Source: CAKSXP01 sp964609305
Lineage (GTDB): Bacteria; Bacillota; Clostridia; Oscillospirales; Oscillospiraceae
Direction: 5' to 3'
Assembly (NCBI GenBank): GCA_964609305.1
Contig: CAZSRK010000033.1
Location: forward strand, 1 to 23,288
DNA length: 23,288 nucleotides
The translations under genes were made by a program, and so were the position numbers. Position 1 is the stretch's first letter, and each line of letters opens with the position of its first letter. The notes under the pieces were generated by a model that saw nothing but the letters and a program-made list of their open reading frames with translations, ran no database searches and was not told where the DNA came from. This document shows, piece after piece, positions 1-7,321 of the stretch.

Positions 1-45
1 CAAAACTATGCCGATATTCTTTCCGGGATTAAAATCCCTTAGCTG

Positions 46-69
46 CACCGCCTTTGGACGGGTGTTTTT
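46..69 (+). terminator. Possible weak intrinsic terminator of an upstream gene
   Basis: CACC (46-49) can pair with GGTG (61-64), with further short imperfect pairing inside, and five T residues follow (65-69). A small hairpin, GGGAT/ATCCC, lies just upstream at 25-38. No gene is visible in bases 1-135, so this may end a gene or small RNA that lies left of the window. The stem is imperfect and short, so the call is tentative. Confidence 0.3.
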
Positions 70-135
70 GTGTCGTACTGTACGCCTACGGGTAAAAAGC
101 GGATAACGATGGGGGATATTTTCTCACAAAGCTGC

Positions 136-164
136 TTGTAGAAAACAGTACGTGGTGGTACACT
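136..164 (+). promoter_or_regulatory. Candidate promoter for the BMP-like gene
   Basis: TTGTAG (136-141) and TACACT (159-164) are separated by exactly 17 bases, as in sigma-A promoters, and lie about 40 bases before the chosen start codon. A second -10-like sequence, TATAAC, is at 170-175 but has no good -35 box. This is a motif match only. Confidence 0.4.
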
Positions 165-205
165 GTAATTATAACACTACCCTTAATCGGGAAGGAGGTA
201 TGGCA

Positions 206-2116
206 ATGGCTGAAACTGCACAATCGGCATATCTTGCCGCACGCAAGCTTGGAAGAAAATTTGTACAGGAGCACGCTTCCAATGAGTATCAGGGGTATCT
301 GCCGGTACTGGACGACCGTATCAGAGGTGTTGAAATCGTCGGCGAAATAAGCCTAGGCGTGCACGATATACCTCTCAAGAAGATAATTGGCACCAGAACC
401 GAGGGCCGCTCAAACGCCTTTGCCGGCAATTTTATGCCACTGCTGGAGGAAAACACTGAATTCGGCATCAAGTGGCGTAAGCTTTATCAGAGCCATATAA
501 ATGAAGGTATCAGGGAATCGATAAAGGTCTATGAGTATATAAACAGGTATTATGTACAGGAGGGAAACAAGCGTGTGAGCGTCCTTGGGTATTGCGGGGC
601 GCAGTCGATGTCGGCTTACGTCACGCGAGTCCTGCCAAAAAGAGACGAGAGCAACGAGGATATATCCATATATTATGAGTTTATCGACTTTGACCGAAGA
701 GCAGTGTTCGATAACCTCTGGTTTTCACACAGGGGCGAGTTTACAAGGCTTGTGGAACTTGCACGGGAGTTTCTTGAACACACTCCGGATATAAACATGC
801 CTCTGGATGAACTGATCCGCTCGACCCACAAGACCTTCAGATTTGCCTATAAGCGTGCGGCCCCGCCGGATCTTCCGATAACGACTGGCGACGCACTGCT
901 GGAGTATTGCAGGATATTCGGATTCCCCGCAATGCAAAACGCAACGGACATTTCCAACAATGTCATGAAAGCACAAACTCAGTTTGAGCAGCTTGCCACC
1001 AAACAAAAGCAGGTCACCGTCGAGAGCAATTCCACGGCCCGTACCTCTTCCGGGAGCTTCAGCTTTTTTCCCAGAAAGCAGAAGAGCCAGGTCAAGGCGC
1101 TGTTCGTTTTTGATGGCACGCCGGAGAAATATCCGTGGACCCGCTTTCATAACGACGGTGTCAAGCGCCTTGAATATAAGTACGGTAAGAAGCTGCGCGT
1201 ACAGCGGCTGTATGATGCGCCGCAGGATCCTCAGGCGCTTTATGATATGATAAAGCCGGCCATTGCTGATAAGCCGGACGTCATATTCACAACCAGTCCG
1301 CGCATGTCGAATATAAGTCTGCGTATTGCGCTTGAGCATCCGGACATTATTGTTCTCAATTGCGACCGTGCACGGGAGGGGAACTATCTGCACACTTACT
1401 GTCCCAAGGCGCACGACGCGGTTTTCCTCTGTGGCGTCCTGGCCGGAGCAATGAGCTCCAATGACAGGATAGGGTATATGACGATCTGCCAGTTCGCTGA
1501 TGGGCCGACATGCGATTTGAACGCATTTGCTATCGGGGCAACAATTGTGAACCCGAGGGCAGAGATAGTCAACTGCGTACTGAGACATCCGGATGATTTT
1601 GAAGAGCAGAACATGGCCTGCAGACGGTTCAGAGATGCTGGCGCGGACGTTGCCTTTGTACAGCAATCGTTTACCAACCCTATCTCCCGCAAGGCGCCGC
1701 CGGGCGTGTTTGCACAGCTATATATGCTGCACCCACTGTACGGATACCCAGATGATGCGATCGGCGCCGCCTCCTGTGACTGGTTTGTATTTTATGACAG
1801 CGTAATCTCTGACATAATACGCAACGAGGTCATAATCAAGGGTGTGCAGGAGGATGAGGCCGTGCACTTCGGATGGGGCCTCAACACGCACCTGGTCGAG
1901 GTATACGGTGTCGATGCTTTTATGGGGCATAACGCCACACGGCTGCTTCAAATATTTCGCAGCGCCGTTTACGGCGGAAAGCTGCATCCATTTACAGGAC
2001 CCATCTATGACAGCGAGGGCACGCTCCGCGTCGAGGAATTCCACACGCCAACGCTCACGGAGATACAAAACATGCAATGGCTGGCTGAAGCAGTAGTGGA
2101 CACGTTCAGTATTTGA
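206..2116 (+). CDS. Cytoplasmic BMP-family ligand-binding protein with ParB-like N-terminal region
   Basis: The protein has 636 residues. Residues about 297-636 resemble the BMP/Med periplasmic-binding fold used by nucleoside-binding lipoproteins (start KALFVFDGTP, then a cofactor-free two-lobed pattern). There is no signal peptide or lipobox Cys, so it should stay in the cytoplasm. Residues about 50-135 resemble a ParB/sulfiredoxin-type fold: IPLKKIIGTRT, then VQEGNKRVSVLGY at 117-129, which looks like the ParB 'dGxrR' region. A Ser/Thr/Lys-rich linker at about 268-296 joins the parts. The ATG at 206 is chosen because GGAGG (194-198) is 7 bases upstream; the ATG at 200 is too close. No ABC transporter genes are adjacent. 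Databases usually label such proteins as ABC substrate-binding, but a cytoplasmic sensor or regulator fits better. The function is not known to me. Confidence 0.7.
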   Translation: MAETAQSAYLAARKLGRKFVQEHASNEYQGYLPVLDDRIRGVEIVGEISLGVHDIPLKKIIGTRTEGRSNAFAGNFMPLLEENTEFGIKWRKLYQSHINEGIRESIKVYEYINRYYVQEGNKRVSVLGYCGAQSMSAYVTRVLPKRDESNEDISIYYEFIDFDRRAVFDNLWFSHRGEFTRLVELAREFLEHTPDINMPLDELIRSTHKTFRFAYKRAAPPDLPITTGDALLEYCRIFGFPAMQNATDISNNVMKAQTQFEQLATKQKQVTVESNSTARTSSGSFSFFPRKQKSQVKALFVFDGTPEKYPWTRFHNDGVKRLEYKYGKKLRVQRLYDAPQDPQALYDMIKPAIADKPDVIFTTSPRMSNISLRIALEHPDIIVLNCDRAREGNYLHTYCPKAHDAVFLCGVLAGAMSSNDRIGYMTICQFADGPTCDLNAFAIGATIVNPRAEIVNCVLRHPDDFEEQNMACRRFRDAGADVAFVQQSFTNPISRKAPPGVFAQLYMLHPLYGYPDDAIGAASCDWFVFYDSVISDIIRNEVIIKGVQEDEAVHFGWGLNTHLVEVYGVDAFMGHNATRLLQIFRSAVYGGKLHPFTGPIYDSEGTLRVEEFHTPTLTEIQNMQWLAEAVVDTFSI

Positions 2117-2117
2117 T

Positions 2118-2151
2118 TTTTGGGGGCGAAAAGTCATTTTCGCCCCCAAAA
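2118..2151. repeat. Perfect 15-bp inverted repeat after the BMP-like gene
   Basis: TTTTGGGGGCGAAAA (2118-2132) and TTTTCGCCCCCAAAA (2137-2151) pair perfectly around a GTCA loop, one base after the stop codon. It would form a very stable RNA hairpin. Neither strand has a U-run after the stem; each side has A residues there. It is therefore not a textbook intrinsic terminator, though it may stop polymerase or protect the 3' end of the mRNA. Confidence 0.6.
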
Positions 2152-2174
2152 CAGCATATGCAGTGAAAAAAAGC

Positions 2175-2203
2175 TTGCATTGTAATTTATACAGTGTTAT
2201 AAT
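2175..2203 (+). promoter_or_regulatory. Strong sigma-A promoter of the rimP-nusA-infB operon
   Basis: TTGCAT (2175-2180), a 17-base spacer and a perfect TATAAT (2198-2203) form a near-consensus promoter. Transcription should start near 2210, leaving a leader of about 90 bases before rimP. Confidence 0.8.
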
Positions 2204-2229
2204 TATGGCGTTCGTAGATGAGTATTTTG

Positions 2230-2256
2230 AGAGTGGGCGGCCCCCACTCTTTTTTT
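2230..2256 (+). terminator. Intrinsic terminator in the rimP leader (candidate attenuator)
   Basis: AGAGTGGG (2230-2237) pairs with CCCACTCT (2243-2250) around a five-base loop, and seven T residues (2250-2256) follow. It lies between the promoter at 2175-2203 and rimP, so it can only act on this operon's own transcript, about 20 bases after the expected start site. No upstream gene is left for it to end, because the promoter lies before it. Attenuation of the nusA operon is inferred. Confidence 0.8.
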
Positions 2257-2298
2257 GAGCTCTTTTTAATTGTCATAAAATGACAACGAGGTGTATAC

Positions 2299-2751
2299 AT
2301 GAGTAAACTTACAGATAAGATCGGCGAGATTGCCCGTCCTATATGTGTCAGCTACGGATGTGAGCTCTGGGACGTGGAATTTGTTAAAGAAGCGGGAACG
2401 CGGTATCTCAGGGTATATATCGATAAAGACGGCGGCGTCTCGATAGATGACTGTGAAAAGGTCAGCCGTGCGCTTGACCCTGTGCTTGACGAGGTTGATC
2501 TTATTGCCGAGAGCTATCTATTTGAAGTATCATCGGCAGGTGCAGAGCGTGAGCTCAAGCGCCCGGGTGATTTTGAGAGGTTTATCGGTCACACTGTGGA
2601 GGTAAGGCTATACAGCCCGGTAAACGGCAGCAAGAGCTATATTGGAGAGCTTCGCGCCTATGTAGATGGCTCCGTTACCATTATTCACAATAATGAAGAT
2701 ATTACCTTTGACAAAAGTATGGTTGCACAGACCCGCCTTCGCATCGTATGA
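2299..2751 (+). CDS. rimP: Ribosome maturation factor RimP
   Basis: This 150-residue protein matches the usual RimP length of about 150. RimP binds the 30S subunit and assists late assembly of its head. Recognisable family features are the N-terminal GCELWDVEFVKE stretch, VYIDKDGGVSIDDCEKVSRALDPVLD at about residues 50-75, and YLFEVSSAGAERELKRP with the conserved 'SSPG' position (here SSAG). The C-terminal SH3-like part ends in MVAQTRLRIV. GAGGTG (2288-2293) lies 5 bases before the ATG. It is the first gene of the operon and directly precedes nusA, the standard bacterial order. A leader terminator at 2230-2256 probably controls its transcription. Confidence 0.95.
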   Translation: MSKLTDKIGEIARPICVSYGCELWDVEFVKEAGTRYLRVYIDKDGGVSIDDCEKVSRALDPVLDEVDLIAESYLFEVSSAGAERELKRPGDFERFIGHTVEVRLYSPVNGSKSYIGELRAYVDGSVTIIHNNEDITFDKSMVAQTRLRIV

Positions 2752-2784
2752 GCGGACAAGAGAACGATAAGGAGTTTATTGGAA

Positions 2785-3843
2785 ATGAACGCAGAGTTTT
2801 TCGACGCAGTTGAAGAGATAGAAAAGGAAAAGAATATCCCCCGCGAGTACATGTATGACAAGATAAATCAGGCTATGATGGCTGCATTTCGCAAGGATAA
2901 CCCCCAGTATGGCGATAATGTTGTCATCTCCATGAACGAGGAAAAGAAAAAGATCGAAATGTACATCGAGATGAACGTGGTCGAGGAAGTTGAGGATCCC
3001 ACCTGTGAGATCACTCTGGAGCGGGCAATGGAGTATTCCAAGCGTTCTAAGGTTGGCGGAGTTGTCAAGATACCTGTCGACACGAAAAAATTTGGGCGCA
3101 TTGCCGCGCAGGCGGCAAAGCAGGTCATTATCCAGGGCATCAGGGAGGCCGAGCGCGGAATAATATACGAAGAGTTTACTTCCAAGGAGCACGAGATCCT
3201 CACTGGCGTTGTCTCAAGAGTCGACCCTCGGACCGGTGCAGTCTCTATAAAGATAAGCTCCAACGCCGAGTTTACGGAGGCTCTGCTCACAGCAAATGAG
3301 CAGATAGTCAACGAGACGCTCAGTGAAGGAGATCGCGTAAAGGTATACGTCGTCGAGGTGCGCAACTCATCCCGTGGGCCACAGGTCCTCATTTCAAGGA
3401 CGCATCCGGGACTTGTAAAGCGCCTGTTTGAGCTTGAGGTGCCCGAGATATTCGACGGCACTGTCGAGATAAAATCTATTGCGCGTGAGGCCGGAAGCCG
3501 CACGAAGATGGCCGTCTGGTCAAACGATAGCGAGGTGGACCCCATCGGAGCATGTGTTGGCCCCAAGGGCGGGCGTGTAGCCGACGTGGTCGATGAACTT
3601 GGCGGCGAGAAGATAGATATCATAAAGTACAGCGATTACCCCGAGGAATATATTGCGGCCGCACTTTCACCGGCCGAGGTTATTTCCGTCACGCTTCTCG
3701 AGGAGGGTAAGAGCTGCCGCGTCATTGTGCCTGACAGTCAACTGTCCCTTGCGATCGGTAAGGAAGGACAGAACGCGAGGCTCGCTGCGAAGCTTACGGG
3801 GTATAAGATCGATATAAAGCCTGAGAGCGAGGAGCTTATTTAA
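2785..3843 (+). CDS. nusA: Transcription termination/antitermination factor NusA
   Basis: NusA binds RNA polymerase and modulates pausing, intrinsic termination and antitermination. The 352-residue protein has the N-terminal polymerase-binding domain (start MNAEFFDAVEEIEKEK), an S1 domain (from about GVVSRVDPRTGAVSI), and two KH domains containing SRTHPGLVKRLFELEVPEI, DPIGACVGPKGGRV and SLAIGKEGQNARLAAKLTG. It ends right after KH2, as in Firmicutes, without the acidic repeats of enteric NusA. The ATG at 2785 fits the family start; a TTG at 2779 is in frame and closer to AAGGAG (2769-2774), so the start is uncertain by two codons. NusA acting on its own operon's leader terminator is a plausible feedback loop. 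Confidence 0.95.
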   Translation: MNAEFFDAVEEIEKEKNIPREYMYDKINQAMMAAFRKDNPQYGDNVVISMNEEKKKIEMYIEMNVVEEVEDPTCEITLERAMEYSKRSKVGGVVKIPVDTKKFGRIAAQAAKQVIIQGIREAERGIIYEEFTSKEHEILTGVVSRVDPRTGAVSIKISSNAEFTEALLTANEQIVNETLSEGDRVKVYVVEVRNSSRGPQVLISRTHPGLVKRLFELEVPEIFDGTVEIKSIAREAGSRTKMAVWSNDSEVDPIGACVGPKGGRVADVVDELGGEKIDIIKYSDYPEEYIAAALSPAEVISVTLLEEGKSCRVIVPDSQLSLAIGKEGQNARLAAKLTGYKIDIKPESEELI

Positions 3844-3867
3844 CTAAGAAAGGAAAGGCGGTTCGTT

Positions 3868-4137
3868 ATGCAGAAGAAAATACCGATGCGGCAGTGTACG
3901 GGCTGCCGTGAGATGAAGCCCAAGCGCGAACTGATCCGGGTCGTTAGATCACCTGAGGGAGAGATAACGCTCGATTTCAAGGGAAAGTCGCCTGGACGCG
4001 GGGCATATGTATGTCCAAACGTTTCATGCCTGAAAAAGGCGGTCAAATCAAGGGCCCTGGAGAGGGCGCTGGATACCGCGATCCCCGAGGAGATATATTC
4101 CAGCCTCTCAGAGAGAATGGAGGCCGGCGATGAGTAA
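3868..4137 (+). CDS. rnpM: RNase P modulator RnpM (YlxR family, DUF448)
   Basis: This small basic protein of 89 residues carries the YlxR family signatures: PMRQCTGCREMKPKRELIRVV near the N-terminus and GRGAYVCPNVSC in the middle, with paired cysteines (CTGC and CPNVSC). YlxR of Bacillus subtilis binds RNase P RNA and modulates its activity; the same role is assumed here. The start is supported by an AGGAAAGG-type site about 10 bases upstream. Its last 8 bases overlap the start of ylxQ (ATGAGTAA), which suggests translational coupling. Confidence 0.92.
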   Translation: MQKKIPMRQCTGCREMKPKRELIRVVRSPEGEITLDFKGKSPGRGAYVCPNVSCLKKAVKSRALERALDTAIPEEIYSSLSERMEAGDE

Positions 4138-4564
4138 TCCGTTAAGCTATATAAGTATCGCTAAGAAGGCCGGATTGCTGGAGACCGGGGAGGAGGGCTG
4201 CGGCAACGCCATGCGAATGGGGAAAGCGAGGCTTCTTGTGCTGGCACAGGATGCATCGGACAATGCCCGGCGGCGCGCGGAAGGATATGTACAGGGCCGC
4301 AGAGTACCGTTTGTCAAAGCACCATACACCAAGCAGGAGCTTGCCTCGGCCTGCGGCAAAAGCGGATGCAGCATGCTGGCCTTTATTGACCTCGGACTTG
4401 CAGGCAGCTTTGTTTCGTCGCTGGCCGATGAATTCGGGAAGCAGTTTGAGCCGGTGCGCGATGAACTGAGTGCGAAAGTCGCCAGAGCGTCGGCAAGGCG
4501 AAGAAACGTGCATGATGATATGAATACAAGACGGGGAAGCAGAGGAGGAAGATCGAATGAGTAG
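4130..4564 (+). CDS. ylxQ: YlxQ, L7Ae-family RNA-binding protein with RG-rich tail
   Basis: The first 100 or so residues are an L7Ae/L30e-type fold: SYISIAKKAGLLETGEEGC, MRMGKARLLVLAQDASDNARRR and a C-terminal helix after LAFIDLGLAGS. Such proteins bind kink-turn RNA; the B. subtilis homologue is about 100 residues and is linked to the ribosome or to RNase P-type RNAs. This one has 144 residues because of a basic tail of about 40 residues that ends RRGSRGGRSNE and is rich in Arg, Ser and Gly. GGAGG lies 7 bases before the ATG. The gene overlaps rnpM by 8 bases upstream and infB by 8 bases downstream, using the same ATGAGTA(A/G) arrangement each time. Confidence 0.88.
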   Translation: MSNPLSYISIAKKAGLLETGEEGCGNAMRMGKARLLVLAQDASDNARRRAEGYVQGRRVPFVKAPYTKQELASACGKSGCSMLAFIDLGLAGSFVSSLADEFGKQFEPVRDELSAKVARASARRRNVHDDMNTRRGSRGGRSNE

Positions 4565-6914
4565 TTTTGATAAATACAGGATCCACGAGGTGGCGAAGGA
4601 CTTTAACATGTCTTCCAAGGAGATTTCAAAGATCCTTACGGATTATGCCACTGCGCCAAAAAACCATATGCAGGTGTTGGAGACCAGCGAACTCGATTTG
4701 ATCTTTGAATACCTGACCCAGCATAACCAAATCGAAAGTATTGCCGAGGTATATGCCGAACCTGCCCCCGCAAAGGGAGAGCAGAAACCGGCACATGACA
4801 AGAACGAGGGCAAGGCGCCGGCTAACAGCAAGGCCGGTAACGCCGGACAGGAGCGAAAGGCGCCTGCCGCCGCAGCTGCTCCTGCGGCAAAACAGACTGC
4901 AAAGCCTGCTGAGAATAAGCCTCATGTACCCCGTAAGGTACCTGAAAAGCGCGTTATCGATACAAGAGGCGCAACAACAAACCTTGCTAAATATGATGAG
5001 CGTCTGGACAATCTGGTTCCGGACAGGGCTCAGGATATGAAGCGCGGCAAGGAGAAATTTACTAACAGAAACCGCCGTCAACAGGGACAGAATAATTCCA
5101 GCAAGCGCAGGCACGAAGAACGTAATAAAATGCAGAAGCTGCAGCTTGAGATTGCAAAGAAGGCCCCCGTTAAAGTCTCAATACCTGACGAAATCAGTGT
5201 GGGAGAGCTTGCCTCCCGCATGAAAAAGACGGCTGTTGAGGTTATAAAACAGCTCATGAAGTTGGGCGTTATGGCCTCCGTTTCGGAAATAATCGACTAT
5301 GAGACGGCGACTCTCGTTGCGATGGAGCTCGGCTGCAAGGTCGAAAAAGAAGTAATAGTCACCGTTGAAGAGCGCCTTATCGACGATCATGAGGATAAGC
5401 CGGAGGAGCTGGTCCCCCGCGCTCCCGTTGTAGTCGTCATGGGCCATGTCGACCATGGTAAGACCAGCCTGCTTGACCGTATCCGTTCTACGCATGTAGT
5501 CGAGGGAGAGGCCGGCGGAATAACTCAGCATATCGGCGCGTACCGGGTCGAGATAAACGGAAGTCCGATAACCTTCCTGGATACGCCGGGACATGAGGCG
5601 TTCACATCCATGCGCGCCAGAGGTGCGATGGTCACGGATATTGCAATTCTGGTCGTCGCGGCGGACGACGGCATCATGCCGCAGACTGTCGAGTCTATAA
5701 ACCACGCAAAAGCCGCGGGAGTCACGATCGTCGTTGCGATCAATAAGATAGATACTGTCGGAGCCAATGTTGAGCGCATCAAGCAGCAGCTGACTGAATA
5801 CGACCTTGTTCCCGAGGAATGGGGCGGGGACACGATCATTTGCCCGGTGTCGGCAAAGACCGGCGAGGGTATCGACAACCTGCTCGAGATGCTCGTACTG
5901 TGCGCCGAAATGCGTGAGCTAAAGGCCAACCCCAATCGGGCGGCAAAGGGTACTGTTATTGAAGCCCGGCTTGATAAAGGCCGCGGCCCGGTCATGACGG
6001 TCCTTGTCCAGAACGGGACATTGCATAAGGGCGATATTATAATTGCAGGCACTGCGGTCGGCCATGTCCGTGTTATGACGGACGATAAGGGTGAGCGCGT
6101 GACGGAGGCAGGGCCCTCTGTACCCGTTGAAATTACCGGTATGTCCGATGTACCTGACGCCGGAGATACTTTCAACGCCGTCTCGGATGAGCGAATGGCG
6201 CGTGAGCTTGTGGAGGAGCGTAAGCAGAAGAAAAAGAATGCCGCCTTTGGCCCTGCCAAAAAGGTTACGCTTGAGGACCTGTTTACACAGATTCAGCAGG
6301 GAGAAATGAAAGCTCTCAATCTGATCGTAAAAGCGGATGTCCAGGGAAGTGCGGAAGCAGTCAAAGCTTCGCTTGAAAAGCTTTCAAACGATGAAGTAAG
6401 GGTCCGGGTGATCCACTCCGGCGTCGGCGCAATCAGCGAGTCTGATGTCATGCTGGCATCCACGAGCGGCGCCATAATCGTCGGCTTCAATGTCCGGCCG
6501 GACAGCTCTGCACGCGACAATGCGACCAGGGCAAATGTCGATATACGTCTGTACCGCGTCATATACGATTGCATAAACGAGATAGAGGCAGCCATGAAGG
6601 GTATGCTCGCGCCCAAGTTCAGGGAGGCTGTAATCGGCCATGCCGAGGTACGGCAGGTCTATAAGGTCTCAAAGGTTGGTACCGTGACCGGCTGCTATGT
6701 ACAGGATGGCAAGATACAAAGGAACTGCCAGGTCCGTGTCCTGCGCGATAACGTTGTCATATTTGAAGGGAACTTGGCTTCTCTGCGCCGCTTCAAGGAC
6801 GATGTCAGAGAGGTCGCTTCAGGATACGAGTGCGGCATGCAGGTAGAAAAATTCAATGACATTAAAGAGGGCGACGTCATTGAGTGCTTTGTCATGGAGC
6901 AGGTAATGGACTGA
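4557..6914 (+). CDS. infB: Translation initiation factor IF-2
   Basis: IF-2 is the GTPase that places fMet-tRNA on the 30S subunit and promotes 50S joining. The protein has 785 residues. It starts with an IF2N helical module (YRIHEVAKDFNMSSKEI), has an Ala/Lys/Pro-rich disordered linker (about 70-190), and a second IF2N module near 215-260. The G domain carries GHVDHGKT (296-303), GGITQHIGAY, DTPGHEAF, NKID and SAK. Domains II, III and C2 follow, the last including VGTVTGCYV and SLRRFKDDV. GGAGG lies about 9 bases upstream of the ATG, which overlaps the end of ylxQ by 8 bases. A 16-base palindrome begins at its stop codon. Confidence 0.97.
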   Translation: MSSFDKYRIHEVAKDFNMSSKEISKILTDYATAPKNHMQVLETSELDLIFEYLTQHNQIESIAEVYAEPAPAKGEQKPAHDKNEGKAPANSKAGNAGQERKAPAAAAAPAAKQTAKPAENKPHVPRKVPEKRVIDTRGATTNLAKYDERLDNLVPDRAQDMKRGKEKFTNRNRRQQGQNNSSKRRHEERNKMQKLQLEIAKKAPVKVSIPDEISVGELASRMKKTAVEVIKQLMKLGVMASVSEIIDYETATLVAMELGCKVEKEVIVTVEERLIDDHEDKPEELVPRAPVVVVMGHVDHGKTSLLDRIRSTHVVEGEAGGITQHIGAYRVEINGSPITFLDTPGHEAFTSMRARGAMVTDIAILVVAADDGIMPQTVESINHAKAAGVTIVVAINKIDTVGANVERIKQQLTEYDLVPEEWGGDTIICPVSAKTGEGIDNLLEMLVLCAEMRELKANPNRAAKGTVIEARLDKGRGPVMTVLVQNGTLHKGDIIIAGTAVGHVRVMTDDKGERVTEAGPSVPVEITGMSDVPDAGDTFNAVSDERMARELVEERKQKKKNAAFGPAKKVTLEDLFTQIQQGEMKALNLIVKADVQGSAEAVKASLEKLSNDEVRVRVIHSGVGAISESDVMLASTSGAIIVGFNVRPDSSARDNATRANVDIRLYRVIYDCINEIEAAMKGMLAPKFREAVIGHAEVRQVYKVSKVGTVTGCYVQDGKIQRNCQVRVLRDNVVIFEGNLASLRRFKDDVREVASGYECGMQVEKFNDIKEGDVIECFVMEQVMD

Positions 6915-6929
6915 GCCGCATATGCGGCT
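6914..6929. repeat. 16-base palindrome between infB and rbfA
   Basis: AGCCGCATATGCGGCT is a perfect palindrome that starts on the last base of the infB stop codon. The RNA can form a 6-bp stem with a 4-base loop. The rbfA ribosome binding site (GAGGT) follows immediately at about 6931. There is no U-run, so it is not a terminator; it may be an RNA processing or translation-control element. Confidence 0.6.
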
Positions 6930-6941
6930 GAGGTAATAACA

Positions 6942-7301
6942 ATGCCAAATAACAAAATTTACAGAACAAACGACGATATACAGCGTGTGCTCAGCTCGCT
7001 GCTGCGGTCAATAAAAGATCCGCGTGTCAATCAGGGAATGATAAGCGTCACCCATGTTGACACGACGGGCGATCTCCGTTATAGCAAAGTGTATCTGAGC
7101 GTATACGGACTCAGGGACGAGAAGGAGTTTAAAAAGGGCCTGAAATCTGCGTCTGGTTGGCTGCGCCGGGAATTGGGGCAGAGCCTTAATTTGCGCTACA
7201 CGCCAGAGCTTGTTTTCGAACTCGACAGGTCGATCGAGCATGGGGCGCATATTAATGAGCTGATCGCGGGACTGGAAAAAAACGAAGCGTCCGAAAACTA
7301 A
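6942..7301 (+). CDS. rbfA: 30S ribosome-binding factor RbfA
   Basis: RbfA is a single KH-like domain protein that binds immature 30S subunits and helps 16S rRNA 5'-end maturation. The 119 residues match the usual length, with family features NDDIQRVLSSLLRSIKDPRV, ISVTHVDTTGDLRYSKVYLS and a conserved end LVFELDRSIEHGAHINELI. GAGGTAATAACA precedes the ATG. The gene lies 27 bases after infB. B. subtilis has ylxP between infB and rbfA; that gene is missing here, as in many Clostridia. Confidence 0.95.
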   Translation: MPNNKIYRTNDDIQRVLSSLLRSIKDPRVNQGMISVTHVDTTGDLRYSKVYLSVYGLRDEKEFKKGLKSASGWLRRELGQSLNLRYTPELVFELDRSIEHGAHINELIAGLEKNEASEN

Positions 7302-7321
7302 GCGGAGGAGATTGTGCGCAA

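Noticed and set aside
1..85. Possible 3' part of a riboswitch or small RNA at the left edge
   Set aside because: Only two short hairpins are visible and no known consensus could be recognised. The window edge cuts any larger structure. Only a weak terminator is listed.
725..1666. Long open frame on the minus strand (313 codons) opposite the BMP-like gene
   Set aside because: It lies wholly antisense to a well-supported gene, has no ribosome binding site, and its translation is Arg/Cys/Ile-rich without any recognisable fold. It is a shadow of codon bias.
2868..3623. 251-codon open frame on the minus strand opposite nusA
   Set aside because: nusA motifs cover the full stretch; the antisense translation is Ser/Thr-rich low-complexity sequence.
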